Shown: positions 17,359-26,439, numbered from the stretch's first letter. The stretch: DNA of 64,000 nt from Peterkaempfera sp044755465 (GCF_044755465.1 NZ_JBIVRB010000005.1:62001-126000), one strand, 5' to 3'. Numbers and translations are program-made. Notes: a model not told the origin generated them from the sequence alone.

Positions 17359-18365
17359 GTACGAGCCTTCCCACCACCGCCCTCGGCACCGACGGCCCGG
17401 TCGTCGGCGTGCAGGGCCTCGGCTGCATGGGCATGAGCGAGTTCTACGGCCCCACCGACACCGCCGAGTCGCTCGCCACCCTGGAGCACGCCCTGGAACT
17501 GGGCGTCACCCTCTACGACACCGCCGACATCTACGGCGCCGGGCACAACGAGGAGCTGATCGGCCCCTTCATCCGCGCCAACCGCGACCGGGTGGTGCTC
17601 GCCACCAAGTTCGCCATCGAGCGGCGCGCCGACGACCCCGCCTACCGGGGGATCAACAACCACCCCGACTACATCCGCCGCGCCGTCGACGCCTCGCTGC
17701 GCCGGCTGGGCGTGGACGTGATCGACCTCTACTACATGCACCGCCGCGACCCCGCCGTGCCGCTCGCCGACTCGGTCGGCACCATGGCGGAGCTGGTCCG
17801 GGCCGGGAAGGTCCGCCACCTGGGCCTGTCCGAGGTGACCGGCGCCGAACTGCGGGAGGCCCACGCGGTGCACCCGATCGCGGCCGTCCAGTCGGAGTGG
17901 TCGCTGTTCTCCCGGGACGTGGAGCGCTCCGCCGTCCCGGCGGCGGCCGAACTCGGTGTCGCCTTCGTGCCCTACTCCCCGCTCGGCCGGGGCTTCCTCA
18001 CCGGCGCGTTCAGCTCGGCCGACCAGCTGAGCCAGGACGACGTCCGGCAGCACCAGCCCCGCTTCAGCGGGGAGAACGCCAAGGCCAACGCCGACCTGGT
18101 CGTCCCCGTCCAGCAGATCGCGGCCGCGCGCGGAGTCACCGCGGCGCAGGTGGCGCTGGCCTGGGTGCAGCAGCGGGCCGAGGTGCACCGGCTGACCGTG
18201 GTGCCGATCCCCGGCACCCGCAAGCGCAGCCGGCTGGAGGAGAACGTCGCCGCCGCGACGCTGCGCCTGACCGCCGACGAGCTGGCCCGGCTGGAGCCGA
18301 TCGCGGCCCAGGTGGCCGGGGACCGCTACGCCGACATGACCTTCACCTCCGTCACCCGCGAGTAG
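17355..18365 (+). CDS. Aldo/keto reductase
   Basis: A 336-residue NADPH-dependent TIM-barrel reductase. Catalytic Asp/Tyr are in LYDTADIYGAGHNEELIG, Lys in LATKFAIE and His in DLYYMHRRDP. The nucleotide-binding C-terminus has VVPIPGTRKRSRLEENV. VPYSPLGRGFLTG places it with the AKR13/YghZ-like group that reduces aldehydes. It is coupled to the MerR gene by an ATGA overlap, so its expression should follow that regulator's inducer. The inducer and substrate are unknown; electrophilic aldehydes are likely. Confidence 0.93.
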   Translation: MSTSLPTTALGTDGPVVGVQGLGCMGMSEFYGPTDTAESLATLEHALELGVTLYDTADIYGAGHNEELIGPFIRANRDRVVLATKFAIERRADDPAYRGINNHPDYIRRAVDASLRRLGVDVIDLYYMHRRDPAVPLADSVGTMAELVRAGKVRHLGLSEVTGAELREAHAVHPIAAVQSEWSLFSRDVERSAVPAAAELGVAFVPYSPLGRGFLTGAFSSADQLSQDDVRQHQPRFSGENAKANADLVVPVQQIAAARGVTAAQVALAWVQQRAEVHRLTVVPIPGTRKRSRLEENVAAATLRLTADELARLEPIAAQVAGDRYADMTFTSVTRE

Positions 18366-18391
18366 CCCTGGCCGGGCGCGGGCGGCGCCGC

Positions 18392-18742
18392 TCACCCGGG
18401 GCCGCCCGCGTCGAACTCCCGGACCAGCCGCCCGGGGGCCGTACGCCGCCAGGCATCGGTGAGCAGGTCGCGCAGCTCACCCGGGTCGACGCCGTCCAGC
18501 GCCACCTGGACCCAGCCGAAGCGGCCCACATAGGGCGCCACCGAGAAGACCCCCGGCTCGGCCGCCACCAGCGCGGTCTGCTCCTCCCGGGACGCCTTCA
18601 CCGACGCCTCGCCGCTCTCCGGCCGGCCGATGGCGAAGATCTTCTCCCCGACGCGGAGGGTCACCGCCGTGCCCCAGGTCACCCGCTCGGCGGCCCGGGG
18701 CAGGGCAAGGCCCATGGCCCTGAACTCGTCGAAACTCACCAT
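18392..18742 (-). CDS. MmcQ/YjbR-like protein
   Basis: A 116-residue protein of the MmcQ/YjbR fold (double-wing DNA-binding-like). It begins MVSFDEFRAMGLALPRAAER, with TWGTAVTLRVGEKIFAIGR in the middle and LLTDAWRRTAPGRLVREF at the end. It is complete at the usual family length. It is convergent with the aldo/keto reductase, 26 bases apart. Molecular function is unknown in the family. Confidence 0.85.
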   Translation of the reverse strand: MVSFDEFRAMGLALPRAAERVTWGTAVTLRVGEKIFAIGRPESGEASVKASREEQTALVAAEPGVFSVAPYVGRFGWVQVALDGVDPGELRDLLTDAWRRTAPGRLVREFDAGGPG

Positions 18743-18824
18743 GGCGTCAGGCTAGAGGCGGGGTGTGACAGTGAGGCGTAACAGTGAGGCGCGACAGCGA
18801 GGCGGGGTACGACAACGGCCCTGC

Positions 18825-20051
18825 TCACAGCACCGCCAGGGCGTACAGCGCGAACCCGCCCGCCAGCGCCCCCGCAGCCACCCGGGCGCCGCGCGGCACA
18901 CCGGTCCACGGTGCCTCGAAGCGCCGGGTGAACCGCCCGATGCCGACCAGCACGACGGCGAACAGCGGCAGCCAGCACAGCCGGGCCAGCACCCAGCCCA
19001 GCGAGTCCGGCGCACCGGTGAGACCCGGCACCGAGCGCAGGGCGGAGCCCGGCACCGCCACGGCCAGCATCGCGGTCTGGTGCCAGCAGAAGATCGTCAT
19101 CGCCGAGAGGTTCACCGCCACCACCGGCGCCCAGAGCGCCGGCCGCCGCAGCCGGCGGCCCAGCCGGTCCCGCAGCAGCACCGCCGCGCCGCACTGCACC
19201 GAGGCCAGCGCCAGCACCAGCAGGGACGGCGGGTGGGAGTTGGTGCGCTCCACCCCGGGGACGCCCACCATGCTCGCCGGGTAGTGGAACACCACCAGCA
19301 GCACCGCGAACAGCACCGCCCCGCCCGCCAGCAGCAGCCGGGCACCGCGCCGCCCCAGCCGCCCCTCGCCCCAGGAGACGCCCAGCTGGTAGGCGAACAG
19401 CCAGCCGGGCAGCAGGTTCACCAGCCCGACCCAGGACGGCACCGAACCGGCCCACGGCCCGTAGCGCAGCAGGTCGACCACGGCCACGGCGGCGATCAGC
19501 GGGGCGGCCGCCCAGCCGCCCAGTCGGCGCGCGGCCCGCACGCAGTACGGGGTGAGCGCGGTCACCCCGGCGTAGACGCCGACGAACCAGAGCGGCTGGA
19601 CGACCAGCACCGCGCCGGTGCGCAGCGTGCCGGACGGCACACCGGCCACGGCCAGCAGCGGCAGCAGCAGCGCCCAGACGGCGGTGACGCCCAGCACCGG
19701 CCGGCCGAGCCGGGCCAGTCGGCCGCGCAGCCAGTCGCCGGTGCCGGTACCCCGGGCGGCGGCGCGGCGCAGCGACAGCACCGAGGCGTGGCCGCCGACC
19801 AGGAAGAAGATCCCCAGCAGTTGGAGCACCCAGCTGACCGGGGCGAAGAAGCCGAGCGAGCCGAGCGGGCTGGCGTTGTGCAGCGCCCCGTCGGAGGACC
19901 GGGTGAACGCGCCGAGCAGCCAGTGGCCGGTGGGCACGGCGAGCAGGGCGAGGGCGCGCAGGCCGTCCAGCGCGCGGTCGCGGTGGGCGGGGGTGCGGGC
20001 GTCGACGTGCTGCGCGGCGCGGCGCAGCGGGCCGAGGTCAGACAAGGTCAT
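18825..20051 (-). CDS. Membrane acyltransferase (acyltransferase-3-like)
   Basis: 408 residues with about ten membrane segments. The N-terminal segment RALDGLRALALLAVPTGHW is the acyltransferase-3 signature area, followed by FFAPVSWVLQLLGIFFLVGG. A late CWHQTAML may carry the intramembrane His. AGGAG lies seven bases before the ATG at 20051. The start overlaps the end of the alpha/beta hydrolase gene by 14 bases, so they form one operon. Such enzymes O-acylate envelope glycans, lipids or exported natural products. The substrate is unknown. Confidence 0.82.
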   Translation of the reverse strand: MTLSDLGPLRRAAQHVDARTPAHRDRALDGLRALALLAVPTGHWLLGAFTRSSDGALHNASPLGSLGFFAPVSWVLQLLGIFFLVGGHASVLSLRRAAARGTGTGDWLRGRLARLGRPVLGVTAVWALLLPLLAVAGVPSGTLRTGAVLVVQPLWFVGVYAGVTALTPYCVRAARRLGGWAAAPLIAAVAVVDLLRYGPWAGSVPSWVGLVNLLPGWLFAYQLGVSWGEGRLGRRGARLLLAGGAVLFAVLLVVFHYPASMVGVPGVERTNSHPPSLLVLALASVQCGAAVLLRDRLGRRLRRPALWAPVVAVNLSAMTIFCWHQTAMLAVAVPGSALRSVPGLTGAPDSLGWVLARLCWLPLFAVVLVGIGRFTRRFEAPWTGVPRGARVAAGALAGGFALYALAVL

Positions 20052-21231
20052 GGCGGCACTCCTGGTCGGTGGCGGCGCAGTTGACGGCGGGGTAGTCGCC
20101 GAGGGCGATCTCGGCGAAGTTGGCGAGCGAGTCGGTGCCCGGCGCGAAGTAGCCGGTGTGGCCGTGGGCGCGGTCGGCGGCGACCACCCGGGCGCCGAAG
20201 GCCGGAGCGGCGGGGTCGGCGCCGTGGCCCAGGCCGGCGAAGGAGAGGTGCGGGACGCGCCGGATCCAGTCCGAGGCGTCCCGCGCCGCCCAGATCCGGA
20301 CGGCGGTGCCCAGCCCGGCGGCGTGGTCGGCGTGCATCCCGGGCGAGCCGAGGACGACCAGGTCGGACGCCTCGCCCGGGTCGAGGCCCGGCGCGGCGAT
20401 GCCGCACAGCACCGAGCCGTAGCTGTGGCAGAAGACGGCGGGCGGCGGCGCCGCCGGGGTGGTGCCGGCGGCCAGTCCGGCCAGGAACCGCTCCAGCCGG
20501 GGGGCGCCGGCTCGGGCCAGCCTGGCGGTGGCGGCGTCGACGCCCAGGCCGACCGGGGTGGTGTAGCCGACCCAGGCGACGGTGGCGGTCGGGGTGCCGG
20601 GCGCCGCCTGCGCCATCCGCTGCCGCAGCGCCTGCGCCATGCCGGCGGGGGTGCCGTACGGGTCGCGCTGCCGGTCGTACGAGGCCAGGTCGATGTCCGA
20701 GCCCGGCACCACGACCGCGACCCGGCTCGCCGCCGCCAGGTCCCCGTAGACCTCGGCGACCTGGCCGCGCCCCCGGGGGTCGAACGCCAGGATCTGCCGG
20801 CCCGGCCGCAGCAGCGCCGCGTACCGGGCGGCGCGGTCCCGGGCGGCGGCGTGGTCCTGGGCGGTGAGCGCGGGGTCGGCGGCCCGGTCCAGCTCACGCC
20901 GCCGCTCGTCGGCCAGGGCGAGGGCGTTGGCGGTGTAGCGCAGGGCGATCGGCGCGCCGTCCAGGTTGCCGACCACCAGCGGGTGGCGGGCGGCCAGGGT
21001 GCGCTGCTCGGCGTCCGTCAGAGCTCCGAAGTACGCGGCGACGGCGGCCGGGGCGGCGGTCGCCGGGTCGGGCGGGCGGCTGCCGGAGGTGCGGTCGTGC
21101 AGCCAGGCGGCGGTGCCGGGCGGTGGGCCGGTCACCGGGGTCTGCTCCGAGGCGGTGGCCCAGCCGGCCGTCCCGGTGACGGCGGCCGAGGCCAGTACGG
21201 CGGCGATCAGGGCGCGCTTGAGGCGGAGCAT
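20038..21231 (-). CDS. Secreted alpha/beta hydrolase (DUF1023-like)
   Basis: 397 residues with a signal peptide (MLRLKRALIAAVLASAAV to TASE near residue 28). The alpha/beta-hydrolase core includes RQILAFDPRGRGQVAEVYGD, VVVPGSDIDLASYDRQ and the nucleophile elbow VFCHSYGSVLCG (Ser in a G/H-x-S-x-G context). Late SFAGLGHGADPA may give the His. The family is common in actinobacteria as secreted or wall-associated hydrolases and esterases. It is the first gene of an operon with the membrane acyltransferase downstream, so the pair may add and remove acyl groups on an envelope molecule; that link is inference. Confidence 0.82.
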   Translation of the reverse strand: MLRLKRALIAAVLASAAVTGTAGWATASEQTPVTGPPPGTAAWLHDRTSGSRPPDPATAAPAAVAAYFGALTDAEQRTLAARHPLVVGNLDGAPIALRYTANALALADERRRELDRAADPALTAQDHAAARDRAARYAALLRPGRQILAFDPRGRGQVAEVYGDLAAASRVAVVVPGSDIDLASYDRQRDPYGTPAGMAQALRQRMAQAAPGTPTATVAWVGYTTPVGLGVDAATARLARAGAPRLERFLAGLAAGTTPAAPPPAVFCHSYGSVLCGIAAPGLDPGEASDLVVLGSPGMHADHAAGLGTAVRIWAARDASDWIRRVPHLSFAGLGHGADPAAPAFGARVVAADRAHGHTGYFAPGTDSLANFAEIALGDYPAVNCAATDQECRHDLV

Positions 21232-21501
21232 GCGGCGGTCGTCTCCCTCGTCCGGTCGGAGCCGGGGCCGCGGTAGGTCCGGCGGCCGGCGGAGGGAAAC
21301 CTAGGAAGGCGATGGGTGGTGGGGCGTCACACCGGGGAGCCAACCCGGCGGTGATACCGGAGTACGGGAGGATCTAGGGGACGCCGATTCCCTCGCTGTG
21401 CAGTGGATGTGATGGTTCGTCGGACATGACTGTCCGTCGGGCATGACCGGGCGGCCCCGCGCCGCTGGGCGGTGGGGGCCTCGACGGATGTGCGGGCTGG
21501 G

Positions 21502-22179
21502 TCAGGCCGCGCCGGGGGTGACCAGGCCCGACTCATACGCGAACACCACGGCCTGGGCGCGGTCGCGCAGGTCCAGCTTGGCCAGGATGCGCCCGATGTG
21601 GGTCTTCACGGTCTGCTCGGCCAGCACCAGTGCGTCGGCGATCTCGGCGTTGGACAGGCCGCGCGCGATGTGCTCCAGCACCTCCGTCTCACGGGGCGTC
21701 AGCGCGTTCAGCCGCAGGCTGGGATTGCGGCGCGGGGCGGGGCGCTGCCGGGCGAAGTCCTCGATCAGGCGGCGGGTGACGGACGGTGCCAGCAGTGCCT
21801 CACCGGCCGCGACGACCCGGACCGCCGCGATCAGGTCGGCGGGCGGCGCGTCCTTCAGCAGGAAGCCACTGGCCCCGGCACGCAGCGCCTCGTACACATA
21901 GTCGTCCACATCGAAGGTGGTGAGCATCAGCACCCGGGGGCGGTGCACGACGCCGGGCGGCGGGGAGAGCAGCCGCCGGGCGGCCTCCAGACCGTCCATC
22001 TCGGGCATCCGGACGTCCATCAGCACCACGTCCGGGTGGGTGCGCCCGCTGACCTCGATGGCCTGCCGGCCGTCCGGTGCCTCGCCCACCACGTCGATGT
22101 CGGGCTGGGCGGCCAGCAGGGCCGCGAAGCCGGCGCGCACCATGGCCTGGTCGTCGGCGATGATCACCCGAATGGTCAT
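21502..22179 (-). CDS. NarL/LuxR-type response regulator
   Basis: 225 residues. The receiver domain has the acidic pair in VIIADDQAM, phosphoacceptor Asp in DVVLMDVRMPEMDG, Thr in MLTTFD and Lys in FLLKDAPP. The linker is followed by a LuxR-type HTH (LTPRETEVLEHIARGLSNAE, then EQTVKTHIGRILAKLDL). It is encoded 74 bases downstream of its partner sensor kinase on the same strand. No target genes are obvious nearby. Confidence 0.93.
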   Translation of the reverse strand: MTIRVIIADDQAMVRAGFAALLAAQPDIDVVGEAPDGRQAIEVSGRTHPDVVLMDVRMPEMDGLEAARRLLSPPPGVVHRPRVLMLTTFDVDDYVYEALRAGASGFLLKDAPPADLIAAVRVVAAGEALLAPSVTRRLIEDFARQRPAPRRNPSLRLNALTPRETEVLEHIARGLSNAEIADALVLAEQTVKTHIGRILAKLDLRDRAQAVVFAYESGLVTPGAA

Positions 22180-22253
22180 GGGGCGGGAACCTGCTCTCTG
22201 CCGGGCGCTGCGCCAGGCGTTCGGTCGGTCTCTCGGTCTGGGGCGGGGGCGCG

Positions 22254-23699
22254 CTACCGGTCGTCGGTGACCGGCTGCTCCTCGGCAGGCGGACCGGCGG
22301 TCGGGGTGCCGTGTGCGGGGGCGGCGGCCTTCGGGGCGCCGGTCGTCGGGGTGTCGGTCGTCGGGGTGCCGGTCATTGGGGTGTCGGCGGTCGGGGTCTC
22401 GGCTTTCCGGGTTTCGGTGCCCGGGGCCGCCAGCGGCAGCACCGCGGCCACCCGGAAGCCCCCGTCCGGCAGCGGGCCGACGTCCAGTCTGCCGCCGAGC
22501 AGTCGCAGCCGCTCCCGCATGCCCAGCAGCCCCTGGCCCGTTCCGTCCGCCGCCGGTTCGAGCGGTGGGCTGCTGCGCGGCGGGGCGCCGTTGACCACCG
22601 TGATGCGCAGGGCGCCCCCGCCGGCGACCGTGCCCGAACCGGTGGCGGAGACCCAGGTATGCGCGCCGGGCGCGTGGCGTATCACATTCGCCAGGGCCTC
22701 CTGCACGATCCGGTACGCCGACAGGTCCACCGCCTGCGGCAGCGGCCCGAGCGCCCGTACCGAGTCGGCCACCGACAGCTCGGCCGGCACCCCGGCCCGG
22801 CCGACCGCCTCCACCAGCTGCGGCAGCCGGTCCAGACCGGGCTGCGGGGCCCGCTCCCCCCGGGTGTCCTCGCTGCGCAGCACCCCCAGCAGCCGCCGCA
22901 TCTCGGAGAGCGACTCACGGGCGGCCACCCCGATGGAGGCGAACTCCTCCCGGGCCGCGTCCGACAGGCCGTCGATCCGGTAGGGCGCGCTGTCCGCCTG
23001 CACCGTGATCACCGACATGTGGTGCGCCACCACGTCGTGCAGCTCGCGGGCGATCCGGGCGCGCTCCTCCAGCAGGGTGCGGCGGCCCCGCTCGGCCTCG
23101 CTGATGTGCTCCTGCTCGGTCAGCCGGCGCTGCGCCTCGGCGCGCTCGCGCAGGGCACCGCCGAGCAGGAGCACCGCCCCGCTGAGGGTGAAGGCGATCA
23201 CGCTCATCCCGGTGCCGGTCCGCGTCGGCACCACCAGGTCGACGCCGAACCCGGCCGCCCCGGTGGCCAGCCAGACCGCCACCAGGGTGCTGCGTCTCTC
23301 GCGCAGCGCCAGGGCGAGCATCAGGAAGAGGTAGCCGACGACGGCCGGTGGCGTCCATGGCCAGGGCGCGCCGTGGTCGGTGGTGGTGAGCACGGCCAGT
23401 GCGGTGAGCAGGTTGGCCGTGGCGGTGATCACCCAGCCGGCCCGTGGCCGGCTGATGGCGAGCAGCAGCGGCACCGTCTGGGCGGTGGCGAGCCCCCCGG
23501 CGATCCCGCTGTTCAACCCGTAGTCGCGGGCCAGCAGCACGGTGGTGGACGGCAGCAGCGAGGAGATCAGCGTGACGGCGACCAGGTAGGGGAGCAACCG
23601 CAGCCAGCGCCGCCGGGCATCGGCCAGCAGCGGCCGGTGGTCCGCTGCGGGGCCGATGAGCGTGCGCATCAGAGCGCGCGGATACGGCGGTACGGGCAC
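22254..23699 (-). CDS. NarL-family sensor histidine kinase
   Basis: 481 residues. Four to five N-terminal membrane segments (from LLPYLVAVTLISSLLP to LSGAVLLLGGAL) are followed by a short coiled coil and the HisKA_3 box with phospho-His in RIARELHDVVAHHMSVI. The HATPase domain has VQEALANVIRHAPGA and GTGQGLLGMRERLRLLGG. The final 45 residues are a Thr/Pro pentapeptide repeat tail. The GTG at 23699 is favoured by GAGGAA six bases upstream; an ATG ten codons later is the alternative. No large extracellular domain is seen, so it probably senses membrane or envelope state. It pairs with the response regulator just downstream. Confidence 0.9.
   Translation of the reverse strand: MPVPPYPRALMRTLIGPAADHRPLLADARRRWLRLLPYLVAVTLISSLLPSTTVLLARDYGLNSGIAGGLATAQTVPLLLAISRPRAGWVITATANLLTALAVLTTTDHGAPWPWTPPAVVGYLFLMLALALRERRSTLVAVWLATGAAGFGVDLVVPTRTGTGMSVIAFTLSGAVLLLGGALRERAEAQRRLTEQEHISEAERGRRTLLEERARIARELHDVVAHHMSVITVQADSAPYRIDGLSDAAREEFASIGVAARESLSEMRRLLGVLRSEDTRGERAPQPGLDRLPQLVEAVGRAGVPAELSVADSVRALGPLPQAVDLSAYRIVQEALANVIRHAPGAHTWVSATGSGTVAGGGALRITVVNGAPPRSSPPLEPAADGTGQGLLGMRERLRLLGGRLDVGPLPDGGFRVAAVLPLAAPGTETRKAETPTADTPMTGTPTTDTPTTGAPKAAAPAHGTPTAGPPAEEQPVTDDR
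22342..22416 (-). repeat. 15-bp tandem repeat in the kinase C-terminus
   Basis: Five recognisable 15-base units (gtcgtcggggtgccg type on the plus strand) encode pentapeptides such as TADTP, MTGTP, TTDTP and TTGAP at the end of the histidine kinase; weaker units flank them. The unit length preserves the frame. Confidence 0.8.
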
Positions 23700-23862
23700 G
23701 GTGGTTCCTCGGTGGGCTGGGGCAGTGGGGCGTCTCCGAACCGTATGGGTGCGGCGGTCCGCAGGCGTCATACCGCAGGACCGACCTCACCGTAGTACCG
23801 GGGTACGACAACGGCCCCGGTATCTGCCCCCGGCCAGGGCCATCCCGGGCCGGGCCTGCGGC

Positions 23863-24579
23863 TCAGCGGCCGGTGCGCCAGTCGCCGGCCAGTGCCGGGC
23901 CGAGCATGTCCAGGTGGCGGTCGATCACGGTGACCATGCCGTCGGGCCCCACGTCTCCGGCCGGCAGACCGGACACCCCCCAGGCCTCGTGGGCGGCGCG
24001 CAGCACGGCGGCGAAGGCGGCGGCCAGCACGCGCGGCCGCAGGTCGGTGGCCGGGTCGACGCCCTCCCGCTCGGCGATGATCGAGGCGACCAGGTGCTCC
24101 TGTTCGAAGAGTTGCCGCAGATGGGCGGCGAGCAGGGTGGGGGTCGACTCGATCAGCTGAATGAGCTCCAGTGTGGCGGTGGCCGAGATCGGCTCCCCGT
24201 CCTCGGTGTTGAGGCGCTGCCAGGTCTCGCGGATGGCGGCCCGCAGCGCCTCCAACGGGCTTTCGGCGGCGGGCCGACTGCGCAGGCACTGGATGAAGTA
24301 CTCCTCCGCACCGGCCAGGATGGCCAGCGCGACCTCCTCCTTGTTGGCGAAGTAGCGGAAGAAGGTGCGCTGGGAGACGTCCACGGCGGCGGTGATCTCG
24401 TCGACCGTGGTGCGGCCGTAGCCCTGGTGCAGGAAGAGGTCGAGTGCGGCGTTGACCAGGTCGTTCCGGGTGCGCTGCTTCTTGCGCTGCCGCAGTCCGG
24501 CCATGGGGTCGCAGGCGACGGTGATGCGGCAGCGCGGCGTGGCGGACGGGGACGTCGGACTCGCGACGTACTGGGCCAA
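23863..24579 (-). CDS. TetR-family transcriptional repressor
   Basis: 238 residues. A 25-residue leader precedes a TetR HTH (RNDLVNAALDLFLHQGYGRT, then VDEITAAVDVSQRTFFRYFANKEEV) and a helical ligand domain. The TTG at 24579 has GGAGGTG six bases upstream, so the unusual start codon is preferred over the internal ATG. It is divergent from the MFS efflux gene across a control region with a perfect CATTTG/CAAATG palindrome. It is almost certainly that pump's repressor. Confidence 0.9.
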   Translation of the reverse strand: MAQYVASPTSPSATPRCRITVACDPMAGLRQRKKQRTRNDLVNAALDLFLHQGYGRTTVDEITAAVDVSQRTFFRYFANKEEVALAILAGAEEYFIQCLRSRPAAESPLEALRAAIRETWQRLNTEDGEPISATATLELIQLIESTPTLLAAHLRQLFEQEHLVASIIAEREGVDPATDLRPRVLAAAFAAVLRAAHEAWGVSGLPAGDVGPDGMVTVIDRHLDMLGPALAGDWRTGR

Positions 24580-24651
24580 GGTGCCACCTCCGACGGCTGT
24601 GCTCCCGCAACGATACCGGGGCGGAAGATGTCAGTAGTCGCCATGGGGCAG

Positions 24652-24681
24652 CATTTGTCAAATGTCAGAGGCTGCCATAAT
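24652..24681 (+). promoter_or_regulatory. Efflux-pump promoter with TetR operator palindrome
   Basis: CATTTG-t-CAAATG is a perfect odd-centred palindrome at 24652-24664. A -35-like TTGTCA (24655-24660) lies inside it, and CATAAT at 24676-24681 makes a good -10 with a 15-base spacer. A repressor bound to the palindrome would block the -35. Confidence 0.65.
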
Positions 24682-24799
24682 GTTCCGGCGGGTGGCGCCC
24701 GCCGGACCGCGAGCCCGTGGGGACGGGCGGCCGGGGGCGCCACCGTTCGAAATGCCGCACACATCCCTGTGCAGCACATCCCCGTCCGGGAGGGACGCG

Positions 24800-26395
24800 A
24801 TGAGCCAGACCGCTGCCAAGACGACCGAGGGAGTGGGCGAGGCGATACCGCCGGCCGGCGCCGGCAGATGGCGGGGCCACCCGTGGCTGACCCTGGTCAC
24901 GGTGGCGGTCGGCGTGATGATGGTCGCCCTCGACGGCACCATCGTGGCCATCGCCAACCCCGCCATCCAGCACGATCTCGGCGCCTCGCTCGCCAACATC
25001 CAGTGGGTCACCAACGGCTACCTGCTGGCGCTCGCGGTCTTCCTGATCACCGCCGGGAAGATCGGTGACCGGTTCGGCCACCGCCGTACCTTCCTGGTCG
25101 GCGCGGTCGGCTTCGCCGCCTCCTCGGCGGCGATCGGCTTCGCCGGCAGCATCCAGCTGATCATCCTCTTCCGGGTGCTCCAGGGCCTCTTCGGCGCCCT
25201 GCTCCAGCCCGCCGCGCTCGGTCTGCTGCGCGGCGCCTTCCCCGCCGAGCGGCTCAACATGGCGATCGGCATCTGGGGCGGCGTCATCGGTGCCTCCACG
25301 GCGGCGGGGCCGATCGTGGGCGGCCTGCTGGTGGAGCACGTCAGCTGGGAGTCGGTCTTCTTCATCAACATCCCGGTCGGCCTGGTCGCGCTGCTGCTCG
25401 GCCTGTGGATCCTGCGGGACGTACGCTCGGAGAAGTCCGCCAAGTCCTTCGACATCCCCGGCATCGTGCTGCTCTCCGGCGCCATGTTCCTGCTGGTCTG
25501 GGGCATCATCAAGGCTCCTGAGTGGGGCTGGGGCGACACCCGTACGCTGGTCTTCGTCGGCGGCGCGCTGGTGGCCGGTGTGGCGTTCGCCTTCTGGCAG
25601 ACCCGGGCCGCCGAGCCGCTGATCCCGCTGAGCCTCTTCCGCTCGGTGTCGCTGTCGGCGGGCGCCCTGCTGATGGTGCTGATGGCCTTCTCGTTCTTCG
25701 GCGCCGTCTTCTTCGTGACCTTCTACCTCCAGAACGTCCATGGGATGTCGCCCGTCGACAGCGGCGTCCACCTGTTGCCGATGACCGCGATGATGATCGT
25801 CGGATCGCCGATCGCCGGCGCGCTGATGGCCAAGATCGGCCCGCGTATCCCGATCGTGGCGGGCATGCTCTTCACCGCCGTCGCGATGACCGGGATGTCC
25901 ACCCTGAGCGCCGACTCCGGCGGGATCATGTCGCTCTGGTTCGTGCTGATGGGCCTCGGCCTCAGCCCGGTCATGGTCGGCGCCACCGAGGTCATCGTCG
26001 GCAACGCGCCGCTGGAGCTCTCCGGCGTCGCCGGTGGCCTCCAGCAGGCCGCGATGCAGGTCGGCGGCAGCCTGGGCACCGCCGTGCTGGGCGCGCTGAT
26101 GGCCGCCAAGGTGGACGACGTGCTGCCGGGCAAGTGGGCCGCCGCCAAGCTGCCGCCGGTCACCGGCGAGAAGTACGAGGCGCTCAAGCAGGCCGTCCAG
26201 GTGGGAGTGGCTCCGGTGGAGAAGGGCACCCCCGCACCGGTCGCGCACGCCATCACCCAGGTCAGCCATGACGCCTTCGTGAGCGGGATGTCGCTCGCCT
26301 TCGTGGTCTCCGCCGTGGTCGCCGTGATCGCCGCGGGTCTGGGCCTGCTGACCAAGCGGGGCAGCGCGGACACCGGACCGGCCGTCCACATCTGA
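24800..26395 (+). CDS. MFS drug-efflux transporter (DHA2 / EmrB-QacA type)
   Basis: 531 residues with 14 predicted membrane segments. DHA2 motifs are visible: MVALDGTIVAIANPAI in helix 1, the motif A loop GKIGDRFGHRR, and motif C-like GASTAAGPIVGGLL in helix 5. Proton-driven export of cationic or lipophilic drugs is the family role. The ATG at 24800 has GGGAGGGAC just upstream; a longer in-frame extension from 24662 would span the promoter. It is controlled by the divergent TetR gene. A hairpin terminator lies 45 bases downstream. Confidence 0.92.
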   Translation: MSQTAAKTTEGVGEAIPPAGAGRWRGHPWLTLVTVAVGVMMVALDGTIVAIANPAIQHDLGASLANIQWVTNGYLLALAVFLITAGKIGDRFGHRRTFLVGAVGFAASSAAIGFAGSIQLIILFRVLQGLFGALLQPAALGLLRGAFPAERLNMAIGIWGGVIGASTAAGPIVGGLLVEHVSWESVFFINIPVGLVALLLGLWILRDVRSEKSAKSFDIPGIVLLSGAMFLLVWGIIKAPEWGWGDTRTLVFVGGALVAGVAFAFWQTRAAEPLIPLSLFRSVSLSAGALLMVLMAFSFFGAVFFVTFYLQNVHGMSPVDSGVHLLPMTAMMIVGSPIAGALMAKIGPRIPIVAGMLFTAVAMTGMSTLSADSGGIMSLWFVLMGLGLSPVMVGATEVIVGNAPLELSGVAGGLQQAAMQVGGSLGTAVLGALMAAKVDDVLPGKWAAAKLPPVTGEKYEALKQAVQVGVAPVEKGTPAPVAHAITQVSHDAFVSGMSLAFVVSAVVAVIAAGLGLLTKRGSADTGPAVHI

Positions 26396-26439
26396 CCTGT
26401 AGCGCAGCACTGCGGAGCCGCCCCTCGGGGCTGTCCTCC

